From: Klebsiella pneumoniae
GTDB taxonomy: Bacteria > Pseudomonadota > Gammaproteobacteria > Pseudomonadales > Pseudohongiellaceae
DNA: 64,000 nucleotides
Assembly (NCBI GenBank): GCA_945902215.1
Contig: CAMDML010000002.1
Span: 1-64,000 of the forward strand
Direction of reading: 5' to 3'
In this document: positions 35,872-46,087 of the stretch, piece by piece
How the letters are laid out: each line of letters starts with the position of its first letter
Numbering within the stretch: position 1 is the stretch's first letter
Program-made: the position numbers and the translations under genes
The notes under the pieces: generated by a model
Told to the model about the DNA's origin: nothing
The model's input: the letters and a program-made list of their open reading frames with translations, nothing else
Databases searched by the model: none

Positions 35872-36855
35872 TTAACCCCCTTGGTACAGAACAATGGCGC
35901 CGGTGACCAGCAGGTTGAGCAAGGCCAGCGGTAACATCAGAAGCCAGCCGTAGTTCATCAACTGGTCATAGCGCGGGCGCACCAGCGCGGCGCGCACCAA
36001 AATAAAGAAGAACACCCAGGAGAAGGTCTTCAGACCCATCCAGAACAAACCGGAAATGATTTCATTGCCGAACTCCAGACCAAACGGCGCCAGCCAGCCA
36101 CCGAAGAACAACACCGAGATCAGGGCCGACAGCACCAGCATGCCGATGTATTCACCCACGAAGAAGAAGCCGAATTTCATGCCCGAGTATTCGGTATTGA
36201 AACCGGAGACGATTTCCGACTCGCCTTCCGCCAGGTCGAAGGGCCAGCGCTTGGATTCAGCCAGACCGGCCACCATGAAGACGATGAAGCCGAAGAACTG
36301 CGGAATGATGAACCAGCCATCGCGCTGGGCTTCGACGATCTCGCGCAAATTGAAGCTGTTACCGAGGATAACGACGCCAAGCATGGAGATCCCCATGAAT
36401 ACTTCGTAGCTGATCATCTGGCCGGCAGCGCGCAGGCCTCCAAGCAGGGCAAATTTATTGTTTGATGCCAAGCCACCAAGCATTGCGCCATACGCGGCAA
36501 GACCAGCCATTGCCATGATCCACAGCAGGCCGATGTTCATGTCCATAATGCCAACGCCTGGCGCGAACGGAATCACGGCGAAGCTGAGCAGCATCGCGAT
36601 CGGAATGATCAGCGGCGCGATGACAAAAGGAATTTTGTCGGAGAATGGCGGTACCCAGTCTTCCTTCGCCAGCAGTTTCACCACGTCGGCTACGGATTGC
36701 AGAATGCCGAAGGGCCCGACGCGGTTTGGGCCGAGGCGTTCGGACAGGAAGCCCAGCACGCGACGTTCAACCCAGATCAAGAGCGCCGCAACGACCAGCA
36801 CGGCACCGAGGATCAGGGCGATGTTCAGGTAGGAACCTACGACGAATTCAAACAT
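35872..36855 (-). CDS. nuoH: NADH-quinone oxidoreductase subunit H
   Basis: A 327-residue membrane subunit with about eight helices that forms much of the quinone chamber at the junction of the two arms. Family motifs include [21 protein letters not shown] (31-51), [26 protein letters not shown] and the acidic loop [22 protein letters not shown]. Its start overlaps the nuoG stop by one base. Confidence 0.97.
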   Translation of the reverse strand: MFEFVVGSYLNIALILGAVLVVAALLIWVERRVLGFLSERLGPNRVGPFGILQSVADVVKLLAKEDWVPPFSDKIPFVIAPLIIPIAMLLSFAVIPFAPGVGIMDMNIGLLWIMAMAGLAAYGAMLGGLASNNKFALLGGLRAAGQMISYEVFMGISMLGVVILGNSFNLREIVEAQRDGWFIIPQFFGFIVFMVAGLAESKRWPFDLAEGESEIVSGFNTEYSGMKFGFFFVGEYIGMLVLSALISVLFFGGWLAPFGLEFGNEIISGLFWMGLKTFSWVFFFILVRAALVRPRYDQLMNYGWLLMLPLALLNLLVTGAIVLYQGG

Positions 36856-39614
36856 CAGTGCGCGCCTCCTTTGCTGTTGCTTGAGGAGTTGCCACTGGTA
36901 TCACTGACAATGATGTTGCTGGAGCGCCAGTCTTTCGGTGCCTGCCAGTTGGCCGCCTTGTTCAGGCTTAGCGCTGCGCCGGTACCGCCTGCTTTGGCGA
37001 TGACGTCCGCGAAGCTCAAGCCATTGAGGCCCACGCTGACACCAACTGTGCCGGGTTTGATGCTGTCGCGCAGCAGCACCGGTACCGCGCCGTTGTGCTG
37101 CACTTGCACGCCATCTGTGCTGCCCAGCCCCAGTTTGTGCGCATCGGCAGGATTCAGCGCAACATAAGCGGCGGTTGCCTTGGCCTGGATAGCTTCGCTG
37201 CGTGCAGTAAGTTCTTCACTCCCAAACAAATGATACAGCGGGAACAGCGCAAAGCCCTGCCCTGCGGCTTTATGTACAGTAGCCGGAAACCAACTCTGCG
37301 CGGTTGCGGTTGTGCCAAGCAGGCGTTCGCCGAGCGAAGCCTGATTCAGTGCAGCGCCGGTATGCTTCTGGAATTTGAACAGGCTCTGGTTGGAATTCCA
37401 GCCCGGTGCCCAGGGTGAACTGAACACGGCGGAGTCTTTCAGCGCTGGCACGCCTTCCATCGAGAAGTTCATGATGCCGTCTTCATCCTGCTCCTGCTTC
37501 GGTTCGTGCACATCGAGATGCGCGCGCATTGCGGTACGGCCGCTGTAACGATGGTGCTGACGCGCTGCTTTCATCCCGGCAAAGGTGTAGTCGGCACCGG
37601 GCGTCAGTTTGTCGAGCAAGTGGCCGTTGGGTACGAGTTTCGCAGCCAGCGCAGTGATTTCATGAATACGTTTGTTGCCTTCGGTCAACCATTTGGCGCT
37701 GGACTGAATTGCAGCGTCTGGTTTGAACACGGCATAGAAGTGCTGTGCGCGACCTTCATAGTTCACGAAGGTGCCGGTCGTTTCGGCGAAAGTGCCGGCA
37801 GCTAGCACGAGATTCGCTGCTTCGCCGGTGCGGTGCTGCAGGCTGTCGAGTACCGCGAGGTGTTCGAGGCCTTTGAGGAACTTGTCCACGTCGGCACTGG
37901 AAGCGCGGCGATACAGATCGTTCTCCAGCACAATGGCAGTCTTCGTGCCGCTGTTCAGGGCTTTGGACAAGGTGTTGGCGCTGCCTTTGAACAGCAAGGC
38001 AAGACCGAGGCTGTTGGCTTCGGGTACAGCCAGTGCGAGGCCGGCTTTCTTGTCACCATTCTGCAATGCGGTAGCTATATTTGCCGCAGCATTGAGCAAA
38101 GCAGGTTCAAGGCTGCTCGTGCCGCTGACGATCAGCGGGTTCTTCGCGGCTTTCAGATCAGCTGCGATGGCGGTAACAAGAGCTTTTTCGTCTGCGCTCA
38201 GATCACTGGCAGCAGGCGCGGAACTATCAAGCGCATGCGCCACGGCGAAAGCGATACGCGCGCTGTCTGCCGCGCTGGCGATGTATACCTGTTTGGCAAT
38301 GTCATCCAGGCGAGTGGCATGTGGTGTCAGGATGTAGAGCGGGCTCTTCTTGTCCATCGTCAGTGTGCGAATTGCCGCATCATGCCACTCCGGCAGTTTG
38401 ATCTTCACTGCCATCTCTTTACCGAGATTTTTCACAGACTGCCGCAGGGCCAGCGCGAGGCGTGCAGCGGTATTGGTGACGTCTTCGCCGAGGATCAGCA
38501 CAGCATCGGATTTTTCAATGTCTTTTACCGAAGCGATATGCACGGGGCGTGTTTGGTAAATGTCGAGCACTTGCTGCAACAAACCAAATTCAGTGTCAGA
38601 TACACCGGCGTAGAAGTTTGCTGCACCAACGAGTTCGCGCAGCGCAACGTTCGCTTCCAGCGAAGCCCGCGGAGAACCAATACCGAGAGCTTTGCCTTTG
38701 AGAGCCAGCAACTGGGCTTTGGCTTCTTCAGCTTTCATTTCTGCGGGACGGCCATCATGCGCGGAGCGTGTCATCGACACCTTGATGCGCTCGTTGCTGT
38801 TTACATAACCGGTACCGAAGCGGCCCTTGTCGCACAAGAAGTAGCCGTTGACCTCGTCATTGAAGCGGTTCACTACCCTGCGCAGCGTGCCATAACGCTC
38901 GCCGGGATTGATGTTGCAGCCAACCCCGCAGGCGGCACAAACGCTGGGAGATGTCTGCATATCCCATTTGCGGCTGTAGTGCTTGCTGAATACTTTGTCG
39001 GTAAAGACACCTGTCGGACAGACCTCGGCGAGGTTGCCGGAGAATTCGCTTTCGAGGGGACCTTCCTGGAAACGACCAAAGTAGGTGTGGTTGTGCGATG
39101 CCTGCGGACCGAAGTCGGTGCCACCGGCGTAGTCTTTGTAGAAGCGCACGCAGCGATAGCAGGTGATGCAACGGTTCATCTCGTGACCAATGAAGGGGCC
39201 GAGATACTGGTTGTTGTGCGTGGATTTCTTGCCGTCGTAGCGGCGATAGGTGTGGCCGGACATTACCGTCATGTCCTGCAGGTGACATTCGCCGCCTTCC
39301 TCGCACACCGGGCAATCGTGCGGGTGGCTGATCATGATGCTTTCAATGGCTTGAGCACGGAACTTGGCAGCGTTCTTTATCGAGTAGCGAGCACCTTCTC
39401 GCGGCGACGTCATGCAGGCCATGACTTGGCGGCCACGCTGATCTTCATCGTTGGCGTATTCAATAACCGCACATTGGCGGCAGGAGCCGACCGAACCCAA
39501 GCTCGGGTGCCAGCAGAAATACGGCAAATCCTGCTTGTTGGAGAGAATTTCCTCCAGCAGGTTCTTGTTCGGGTCTACTTCAAAGACCGTGCCGTCTACG
39601 GTGATCTTGGCCAT
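36855..39614 (-). CDS. nuoG: NADH-quinone oxidoreductase subunit G
   Basis: A 919-residue iron-sulfur subunit. The N-terminal ferredoxin-like 2Fe-2S domain (FCWHPSLGSVGSCRQC), a His/Cys-ligated 4Fe-4S (HPHDCPVCEEGGEC) and a second 4Fe-4S set (CITCYRC) are followed by the extra N7-type motif CAACGVGC...C near residue 227, then a long molybdopterin-oxidoreductase-like region. The ATG at 39614 is preceded by GGAG at 5 bases. A TTG 15 bases earlier is less likely. Length matches E. coli NuoG (908). Confidence 0.96.
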   Translation of the reverse strand: MAKITVDGTVFEVDPNKNLLEEILSNKQDLPYFCWHPSLGSVGSCRQCAVIEYANDEDQRGRQVMACMTSPREGARYSIKNAAKFRAQAIESIMISHPHDCPVCEEGGECHLQDMTVMSGHTYRRYDGKKSTHNNQYLGPFIGHEMNRCITCYRCVRFYKDYAGGTDFGPQASHNHTYFGRFQEGPLESEFSGNLAEVCPTGVFTDKVFSKHYSRKWDMQTSPSVCAACGVGCNINPGERYGTLRRVVNRFNDEVNGYFLCDKGRFGTGYVNSNERIKVSMTRSAHDGRPAEMKAEEAKAQLLALKGKALGIGSPRASLEANVALRELVGAANFYAGVSDTEFGLLQQVLDIYQTRPVHIASVKDIEKSDAVLILGEDVTNTAARLALALRQSVKNLGKEMAVKIKLPEWHDAAIRTLTMDKKSPLYILTPHATRLDDIAKQVYIASAADSARIAFAVAHALDSSAPAASDLSADEKALVTAIAADLKAAKNPLIVSGTSSLEPALLNAAANIATALQNGDKKAGLALAVPEANSLGLALLFKGSANTLSKALNSGTKTAIVLENDLYRRASSADVDKFLKGLEHLAVLDSLQHRTGEAANLVLAAGTFAETTGTFVNYEGRAQHFYAVFKPDAAIQSSAKWLTEGNKRIHEITALAAKLVPNGHLLDKLTPGADYTFAGMKAARQHHRYSGRTAMRAHLDVHEPKQEQDEDGIMNFSMEGVPALKDSAVFSSPWAPGWNSNQSLFKFQKHTGAALNQASLGERLLGTTATAQSWFPATVHKAAGQGFALFPLYHLFGSEELTARSEAIQAKATAAYVALNPADAHKLGLGSTDGVQVQHNGAVPVLLRDSIKPGTVGVSVGLNGLSFADVIAKAGGTGAALSLNKAANWQAPKDWRSSNIIVSDTSGNSSSNSKGGAH

Positions 39615-39686
39615 TTTTGCTCCGCTCAAAAAACCATATAAATCAGCTTCTTGAATAAAATTCCTAATGTTTCTTAAAGTGCTTTC

Positions 39687-40973
39687 TTAAGTGTTTTTAT
39701 AGCTACAACCGTGGTTCACGTGCGCCACAAATTCATCCATGAAGTACTTCAGCCCACTCTGGATCGGTTCGGCAGCACCAGGCGCCAGCGCGCAGAAGGT
39801 ATTCCCGGGGCCCATGTACACGGTCATTTCCTTCAGAATTTCGATGTCTTTCAACTCGCCTTCGCCGTTTTCCAACTTGTGGAAGATGTGTTCAGCCCAC
39901 GGCAAGCCATCACGGCACGGCGTGCACCAGCCACAGGATTCATGCGCGAAGAATTTGGTCAGGTTGTGGATGCAACCGATTGGACAAGTCTTGTCATCGA
40001 GCACCATGATCAATGAAGTCCCCAAACGGCTGCCAGCCTTGGCGACATCGCCTGGAATCATCGGCAGGTCGAGATGCTCTGGCATCAGGAAGTCAGTGGA
40101 GCCGCCACCTGGCAAAAAGGCTTTGAGCTTGTAGCCGTCCTGCATGCCCCCGGCATAGTCTTCAAGCAGCGTGCGGAAAGTGGTGCCTGCGGGCATTTCC
40201 CAGCAGCCAGGTTTATTCACCCGCCCGCTGACACCGCTGATGCGCGTGCCGGGCTGACCGTTGATACCCAGACTCTTGAACCAGTCGTTGCCCCAACGGA
40301 CGATGCCGGGGATATTGCAGATAGTTTCGACATTGTTAACCAGCGTTGGCCGGCCCCACAAACCACTGACCTGCGGGAACGGCGGTTTCGCACGTGGATT
40401 GGCGCGTTTACCTTCGAGCGCATTGATCAGTGCGGTTTCTTCGCCGCAGATGTAACGCCCTGCGGATGTATGTAGCGCCAGTTCGAGACTGTAGCTTGAA
40501 CCCTTGATGTTCTTGCCGAGGAGTCCACCTGCATACGCTTCGGCAATGGCCTTGTGCAGGCACTTCTCGGCTACTTTGTATTCACCGCGCAGAAAGATGT
40601 AAGCCTGTGTGGCTTGCAGTGCAATGGCTGAGGTAACAACCCCTTCAATCAGCAGATGCGGATCGTGTTCCATCAGCAGGCGATCCTTGAAGGTACCCGG
40701 TTCCATTTCGTCGGCATTGACCACGAGATAACGCGGGCCGCCATCAGGCTCGGGAATGAAACTCCATTTGAGACCCGTGTTGAAACCAGCGCCGCCGCGG
40801 CCGCCAAGACCGGAGTCCTTGACGTGGTTGATCAGGTCGCGCGGCACCATCGTCAAGGCTTTGGTGACGCTCTCGTAACCGCCGGCAGCGATGTATTGCT
40901 GCAGGTTGTAGGGCGCCCGGCCGATCTCAATGTTTTTTGTTAAAGGCTTCTTTTCCATCACTGACATTCTCAT
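39687..40973 (-). CDS. nuoF: NADH-quinone oxidoreductase subunit F
   Basis: A 428-residue subunit that binds NADH and FMN and holds a 4Fe-4S cluster (N3). The nucleotide site GLGGRGGAGFNTGLKW (about 55-70), the flavin region CGEETALINALEGKRANPR and the cluster motif ESCGWCTPCRDG (about 350) are intact. The start is uncertain among ATG codons at 40973, 40967 and 40958, differing by a few residues. nuoE ends 15 bases upstream. Confidence 0.96.
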   Translation of the reverse strand: MRMSVMEKKPLTKNIEIGRAPYNLQQYIAAGGYESVTKALTMVPRDLINHVKDSGLGGRGGAGFNTGLKWSFIPEPDGGPRYLVVNADEMEPGTFKDRLLMEHDPHLLIEGVVTSAIALQATQAYIFLRGEYKVAEKCLHKAIAEAYAGGLLGKNIKGSSYSLELALHTSAGRYICGEETALINALEGKRANPRAKPPFPQVSGLWGRPTLVNNVETICNIPGIVRWGNDWFKSLGINGQPGTRISGVSGRVNKPGCWEMPAGTTFRTLLEDYAGGMQDGYKLKAFLPGGGSTDFLMPEHLDLPMIPGDVAKAGSRLGTSLIMVLDDKTCPIGCIHNLTKFFAHESCGWCTPCRDGLPWAEHIFHKLENGEGELKDIEILKEMTVYMGPGNTFCALAPGAAEPIQSGLKYFMDEFVAHVNHGCSYKNT

Positions 40974-40988
40974 CTCGCGCTAACGCGC

Positions 40989-41501
40989 TCAGGCCTTGGC
41001 TTTGTAGCTTGCGAGGATCTCATCGATCTTCGCCGGCGTCAGGTTGCGGTAGTGTTCGTTGCCAACCATCATCGTTGGCGCTTTGTCACAGTCACCGAGG
41101 CAAGGCACCGGGAGCAGTGTGAACAGGTTGTCGGCGGTAGTCTGACCATAATCGATGCCGAGCTGCTTCGTGATGTGGTTCTTCAGCGAATCACAGCCGA
41201 GCATCCAGCATGCAACACTGTCGCAGAACAGGATAACGTGCTTGCCGACCGGACGGCGGTAGATCAGGTTGAAGAAGGTGGCAACGCCTTCAAGATCATC
41301 CGCCGAAATCTTCAGGTAGTCGGCGACAGCCAGCAGGCTCTCGTCGGACACCCAACCCTGGTACTTCTGCACGATCTTCAGCGCTTCCAGACCCACCGCT
41401 TGCGCATAGGGATAGTGGAGTTTTTCATGCTCGATCTCATGAATCTCTTCGTGCGTCAGTTGCCTCGGCTTAGGGGCTGTGCTGGCAATGATGTTGCTCA
41501 T
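40989..41501 (-). CDS. nuoE: NADH-quinone oxidoreductase subunit E
   Basis: A 170-residue thioredoxin-like subunit with the N1a 2Fe-2S cluster. The four cysteine ligands appear as CDSVACWMLGC (first pair) and PCLGDCDKAPTMMV (second pair). The N-terminal helical part (LTHEEIHEIEHEKLHYPYAQ) is typical. Length is close to E. coli NuoE (166). It lies 32 bases after nuoCD. Confidence 0.96.
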   Translation of the reverse strand: MSNIIASTAPKPRQLTHEEIHEIEHEKLHYPYAQAVGLEALKIVQKYQGWVSDESLLAVADYLKISADDLEGVATFFNLIYRRPVGKHVILFCDSVACWMLGCDSLKNHITKQLGIDYGQTTADNLFTLLPVPCLGDCDKAPTMMVGNEHYRNLTPAKIDEILASYKAKA

Positions 41502-41533
41502 ACGGTGTAGTCAGCTCTGTCAAATACGGTTGC

Positions 41534-43294
41534 TTAGCGATCCACGTCTGCCATCACAAAGTCGGTGGTTGCCACGACTGCGGTGAAGTCAGCCAGCATC
41601 AGGCCGCGGCTCAGGAACGGAACCGCCTGAATGTGAATGAAGGACGGTGTACGGATACGGGTACGGTACGAACCAATGCCACCGTCGTTGATCAGGTAAT
41701 ACATGTTGAGACCTTTGGTGGCCTCAATCGTCACGGAGACTTCAGTCGGGTCCATCACTGGCCCCCAGCTGACGCTGAGGAAGTGGTTGATCAGGGTCTC
41801 GATGTCAAGCTTGCTCTTCTCTTTGAGCGGCGGTGTGGTCAGAGGATGATCAGCTTTGTACGGACCTTCCGGCATGTTTTCCACGCACTGCTTGATGATG
41901 CGGCAGCTTTGGCGCATTTCTTCCACGCGAATTGCGGCGCGGTCGTAACAGTCGCCGTTGACGGCGATCGGTACGTCGAACTCGAAGTTCTCGTAACCGC
42001 TGTACGGGCGCTGCTTGCGGTAGTCCCATTCAAGGCCGGTGGCGCGCAGTGCGGGTCCGGTCATCGCCCAATCAAAAGCGTCTTGCGTGTTCATCACACC
42101 GACGCCACGCGTGCGTTGTTTGATGACGGTATTGTTCATTATCATCTTGTCGTATTCGGCAAGACGTGCGGGGAAGTAATCAACGAACTCCTTGATCAGT
42201 TTGTCCCAGCCTTTCGGCAGATCCTGCGCTACGCCACCGATGCGGAACCAGCCCGGATGCATGCGCGCACCCGTAATTGATTCGATGATGTTGAAGGCTT
42301 TTTCACGATCAACAAAGCAATAGAACAGTGGCGACAACTGACCAAGGTCAACTGCCCAGGTGCCGTAGAACAGCAGGTGCGAACAGATGCGGAAGAATTC
42401 GGCGAGCATCACGCGTATCACCTGTACGCGGTCTGGTACCTTGATGCCGGCCATTTTTTCCACGGCCATGACGTACGGCAGATTGTTCATTACACCGCCG
42501 AGATAGTCGATGCGATCGGTGTACGGAATGAAGGTATGCCAGGTCTGGCGCTCAGCCATTTTCTCGGCACCGCGATGGTGGTAGCCAACATCAGGCACGA
42601 CATCCAACACGTTTTCGCCATCGAGTTGCAGGGCGAAGCGGATCACACCGTGTGCGGCCGGATGGTTCGGGCCGAAGTTCATGAACATGAATTCGGAGGT
42701 GTCGGACTTGCGCGCCAGGCCCCACTCTTCCGGTCTGAATTTCAGTTGTTCCTGTTCACGGTCCTGGATTTCGTCGCTCATCGTGTACGGGTCCATCTCG
42801 GTGGCGCGCGCGGGGTGGTCTTTGCGCAGCGCATGGCCCTTCCAGGTGGGCGGACACAAAATGCGGCTCAGGTTCGGGTGGCCGGTAAAGACGATGCCGA
42901 GCAAATCCCAGCACTCGCGTTCTTGCCAGTTGGCGCTGGGCCAGAGGTGGATCGCAGTGGGAACGTTGAGATCGTTCATCTGCAGCGCGACTTTCAGACG
43001 GATGTCGCAATTGCCGGAGAACGAGGTGGGATGATAAACAACCGTGAAGTCGCTGGCGGGCTGGCCTTCGCGGTGCACGCGCACGCGTTCGTCGATGCCG
43101 GTAATGTCCAGCAGCATTTCATAGCGCGGACGGTGGTCGTCGCGCAGATATTTGAGCACGGCCAGTATCTTGTCACGGCCAACCCAGAGAGTGGGCATGC
43201 CCTCGGCTGTATGCTGACGGACGAATTCGCTTTCCCCGAATCTTTGGTAAAGATTGGTGATTACAGCCGGAACTTCCTGGTTGATTGCACTCAC
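41534..43294 (-). CDS. nuoCD: NADH-quinone oxidoreductase fused subunit C/D
   Basis: A 586-residue fusion of the 30-kDa (NuoC, about 1-180) and 49-kDa (NuoD, about 195-586) subunits. The NuoC signature [21 protein letters not shown] and the NuoD quinone-site motifs [22 protein letters not shown] and HRGAEKMAE are clear. The protein ends in VMADVDR as expected. The fusion is typical of gammaproteobacteria such as E. coli and Pseudomonas and supports the taxonomic placement. It is 3 bases after nuoB. Confidence 0.97.
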   Translation of the reverse strand: MSAINQEVPAVITNLYQRFGESEFVRQHTAEGMPTLWVGRDKILAVLKYLRDDHRPRYEMLLDITGIDERVRVHREGQPASDFTVVYHPTSFSGNCDIRLKVALQMNDLNVPTAIHLWPSANWQERECWDLLGIVFTGHPNLSRILCPPTWKGHALRKDHPARATEMDPYTMSDEIQDREQEQLKFRPEEWGLARKSDTSEFMFMNFGPNHPAAHGVIRFALQLDGENVLDVVPDVGYHHRGAEKMAERQTWHTFIPYTDRIDYLGGVMNNLPYVMAVEKMAGIKVPDRVQVIRVMLAEFFRICSHLLFYGTWAVDLGQLSPLFYCFVDREKAFNIIESITGARMHPGWFRIGGVAQDLPKGWDKLIKEFVDYFPARLAEYDKMIMNNTVIKQRTRGVGVMNTQDAFDWAMTGPALRATGLEWDYRKQRPYSGYENFEFDVPIAVNGDCYDRAAIRVEEMRQSCRIIKQCVENMPEGPYKADHPLTTPPLKEKSKLDIETLINHFLSVSWGPVMDPTEVSVTIEATKGLNMYYLINDGGIGSYRTRIRTPSFIHIQAVPFLSRGLMLADFTAVVATTDFVMADVDR

Positions 43295-43297
43295 AGC

Positions 43298-43939
43298 TTA
43301 CACCTCGTCCGGACTGCGCAGTACGGTTGCTGCAATGCGGTCTTGCAAGCGTGCTTCGCGCTGAATTACGTTCTTCGCGCGCTCATGCACGCCCTGATCG
43401 TTGATCATCCAGCTGATCGGGCGGCGCTTGTTGGCGATCGAGTCTTGCAACAGGTTCAGGCCCTGCAGCAGCGCTTCGGGTCTGGGTGGGCAGCCAGACA
43501 CATACACGTCCACCGGCAGGAATTTGTCGACTCCCTGCACAACTGAATAGATGTCGTACATACCACCAGAGTTCGCGCAGGAGCCCATGCAGATCACATA
43601 CTTCGGCTCCATCATCTGTTCGTAGAGGCGCTGTACTACCGGCGCCATTTTGCGAAATACAGTACCGGCGATGATGATCATGTCGGCCTGGCGCGGTGTG
43701 GCGCGGAAGACTTCGGCGCCGAAGCGCGCAATGTCATGGCGACTCGAGATCGCAGTAGCGGCTTCCACATAACAGCAGGACAAACCGAAGTTAAAGGGCC
43801 ATATCGAATTCTTGCGACTCCAGGCCAGCATGTCTTCCAGCGTGGTCATGACTACATTCTTGCGAATGTAGTCATCGAACTGGTTCATGCCAGGACTGGT
43901 TGAATATGCGTCTTCAGGTTTTACCAGTTCCCAGCTCAT
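43298..43939 (-). CDS. nuoB: NADH-quinone oxidoreductase subunit B
   Basis: A 213-residue subunit holding the terminal 4Fe-4S cluster N2 that reduces quinone. The ligands are in GLSCCYVE (adjacent cysteines near 55-56), [12 protein letters not shown] and [15 protein letters not shown]. Length is near E. coli NuoB (220). Its start overlaps the nuoA stop as TGATG-type contact at 43939, so A and B are coupled. Confidence 0.97.
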   Translation of the reverse strand: MSWELVKPEDAYSTSPGMNQFDDYIRKNVVMTTLEDMLAWSRKNSIWPFNFGLSCCYVEAATAISSRHDIARFGAEVFRATPRQADMIIIAGTVFRKMAPVVQRLYEQMMEPKYVICMGSCANSGGMYDIYSVVQGVDKFLPVDVYVSGCPPRPEALLQGLNLLQDSIANKRRPISWMINDQGVHERAKNVIQREARLQDRIAATVLRSPDEV

Positions 43940-44460
43940 CAGTGATGCGCTCCTGTAGTTCCAGATGAGTGTGTGCCAGAAGAATGGCTGTGGTCATGGC
44001 CTTGTACAGGGGCTGCCACGGCTTTGTTGCCCATATTCGTGACGCCGCCTTCACCAATCAGCATGGCCTTGTCATGTTGCTGGCGTTTGGTGCGCCACTC
44101 AAGTGCACCACTGCGCCAGAGATAGAGCAGCCCGGCGACCAGAATGAAGATGAAAATACACACCTCGACATAGCCGAGCCAGCCAGCTTCACGGATCGAA
44201 ATTGCCCAGGCGAAGAGGAAAGCGGCTTCAAGGTCGAAAATGATAAACAGGATGGCGGTGAGGTAGAACGGAACGGAGACTTTAAACTGGGCGGAGCCGA
44301 CACCAAAAACGCCGGACTCATAAACATCGTGTGTGGCGTGATCCTGGCGCTTTTGTCCCAGCAGCGCGGACACGATCAAGAGACCAACAATGAGGCCGAC
44401 GACTATTACCGAGTAGACCAGAAGCGGCCACAGGTCAATGTTTACACTGGAAGCGTTCAC
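43939..44460 (-). CDS. nuoA: NADH-quinone oxidoreductase subunit A with histidine-rich tail
   Basis: A 173-residue membrane subunit and first gene of the operon. Three helices and the loop motif [32 protein letters not shown] are typical of NuoA. The protein starts at GTG (44460) and has a C-terminal extension compared with E. coli (147). The last 20 residues ([20 protein letters not shown]) contain six histidines, after a short linker. The tail lies on the side the third helix exits and could be a metal-binding or disordered extension. The upstream 217 bases must contain the operon promoter, but no clear box is visible. Confidence 0.94.
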   Translation of the reverse strand: MNASSVNIDLWPLLVYSVIVVGLIVGLLIVSALLGQKRQDHATHDVYESGVFGVGSAQFKVSVPFYLTAILFIIFDLEAAFLFAWAISIREAGWLGYVEVCIFIFILVAGLLYLWRSGALEWRTKRQQHDKAMLIGEGGVTNMGNKAVAAPVQGHDHSHSSGTHSSGTTGAHH

Positions 44461-44677
44461 GCCGAAATCCCGTTGTTCTGGAGGTTGTTACAGAGTAGTT
44501 ACAGGGCAGTTACTGTCAGCTTCGTCCACGCTTTTTTCACGCTCTTTACGCAGCCTTTACGTGTACAGGAGAATGCAAAAGTGCAATCTTTCTGTTGTTT
44601 ATCTGCAGTAGGTAAACGGGGCGCCAACTTACACTTTCAAGGGCTTATCTTCAAGAGCTTATCTGTAAGGTTTTTAA

Positions 44678-46069
44678 TCAAAAAACCCGGTTGATTCCGT
44701 CGAAGGCTGCCACCTTGTAAGCTTCGGCCATTGTCGGGTAGTTGAAGGTGGTATTCACAAAGTAACGCAGGGTGTTGCCGCCATTTTTCTGGCTCATGAT
44801 CGCCTGCCCGATATGCACGATTTCGGACGCCTGGTCACCGAAACAGTGAATGCCGAGGATCTCAAGTGTATCGAAGTGGAAGATCAGCTTCAGCATGCCC
44901 ACTTCGTCGCCGGTGATCTGCGCGCGGGCAATGTTGCGGAAAAATGCCTTTCCCACTTCGTAGGGAATTTTTTTCTCGGTCAACTCACGTTCGTTCAGAC
45001 CGATAGTGCTGATTTCCGGAATGGTATAGATGCCGCTTGGCACCTCTGACAGGGCACAAAATTCGTGCGGATTGAAAATCGCATTGCTGGCTGCCCGCCC
45101 CTGGTCGTAGGCCGCACTGGCCAGCGCCGGCCAACCGATCACGTCACCGACCGCGTAGATATTAGGCGTGGCGGTTTGGTAATGGTCATTGACCTCCAGT
45201 TGTCCCCGCTTGTTGGCCTGCAGACCAACTGCCTCGAGCTTGAGTTTGTCGGTATTACCGGTGCGGCCGTTGGCCCACAGCAAGATGTCACTCTTGATCT
45301 TCTTGCCGGATTCCAGGTAGGTGATGACATGGTCGTCGTGGTATTCGATGGACTTGAAATGCTCATTGTGCCGGCAGCGCACGCTGACATTGCGCAAGTG
45401 ATAGGTCAGGGATTCCGAAATTTCGGTATCGAGAAAGGACAACAGCGAGGTGGCCGGGTTGATCAGCTCCACCTTGGTGCCAAGGCCGCCAAAGATTGAT
45501 GCGTATTCACAGCCGATGACGCCGGCTCCAATGATGGTGACTTTGCGGGGGGAGAAATTGAGGTTGAGGATAGTATCGCTGTCGAATACTAGCTTGTGGG
45601 TGAAGTCCACATTCTTGGGATGGTAGGGCCGCGAACCCGTGGCAATGATGAAATGATCCGCATGCAAGCGGGTCTTTTCCCGTCCTTTGTGCACTTCGAT
45701 AGTGTTGGCATCAATGAAACTGGCAACCCCATCCATCATCGGCACCTGGTTGCGCTGGTAAATATCGGTGCGCAACATGCCCTGCTCTTCGACTACCCGG
45801 TTTGCATGTTTGAGCAGTTGCGGAAAGGTTACTTTGCGGACATCGCCAAACTCGCGAAACATCGGATTGGAGTTGAACTGCATGACCTGCTTTACGCCAT
45901 GACGCAGGGACTTGGACGGGATCGTACCCAGATGGGTACAGTTGCCGCCAGGTTTCGGCTTGTCGCAGACGATAGCAACCTTCTGACCTGCCTTGACCGC
46001 GCTCATCGCTGCCGATTCGCCGGAGGGTCCGCTACCGATTACAATCAGGTCGAAGCTGTGTTTGGCCAT
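44678..46069 (-). CDS. sthA: Soluble pyridine nucleotide transhydrogenase SthA
   Basis: A 463-residue FAD enzyme moving hydride between NADPH and NAD+, mainly draining excess NADPH. It belongs to the flavoprotein disulfide reductase family. FAD site: GSGPSGES (12-19). The redox-disulfide motif is degenerate ([17 protein letters not shown], a single cysteine at 44), which separates SthA from lipoamide dehydrogenase and glutathione reductase. The NAD(P) site [15 protein letters not shown]-like segment is near 180. It follows gap by 18 bases on the same strand. Confidence 0.95.
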   Translation of the reverse strand: MAKHSFDLIVIGSGPSGESAAMSAVKAGQKVAIVCDKPKPGGNCTHLGTIPSKSLRHGVKQVMQFNSNPMFREFGDVRKVTFPQLLKHANRVVEEQGMLRTDIYQRNQVPMMDGVASFIDANTIEVHKGREKTRLHADHFIIATGSRPYHPKNVDFTHKLVFDSDTILNLNFSPRKVTIIGAGVIGCEYASIFGGLGTKVELINPATSLLSFLDTEISESLTYHLRNVSVRCRHNEHFKSIEYHDDHVITYLESGKKIKSDILLWANGRTGNTDKLKLEAVGLQANKRGQLEVNDHYQTATPNIYAVGDVIGWPALASAAYDQGRAASNAIFNPHEFCALSEVPSGIYTIPEISTIGLNERELTEKKIPYEVGKAFFRNIARAQITGDEVGMLKLIFHFDTLEILGIHCFGDQASEIVHIGQAIMSQKNGGNTLRYFVNTTFNYPTMAEAYKVAAFDGINRVF

Positions 46070-46087
46070 GCTGTGCTTCCTTTTAGT

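Noticed and set aside
37833-39641. Long plus-strand open frame (602 codons) opposite nuoG
   Set aside because: It is antisense to a well-supported core gene, arises from the codon bias of the minus strand and shows no domain.
42377-43546. 389-codon plus-strand frame opposite nuoCD and nuoB
   Set aside because: Shadow of the conserved complex I genes; His- and Val-rich translation without homology.
44461-44677. Possible regulatory RNA or promoter elements upstream of nuoA
   Set aside because: Some short repeats (such as gcttatct twice) are visible but no convincing -10/-35 pair or stable structure, so nothing was called.
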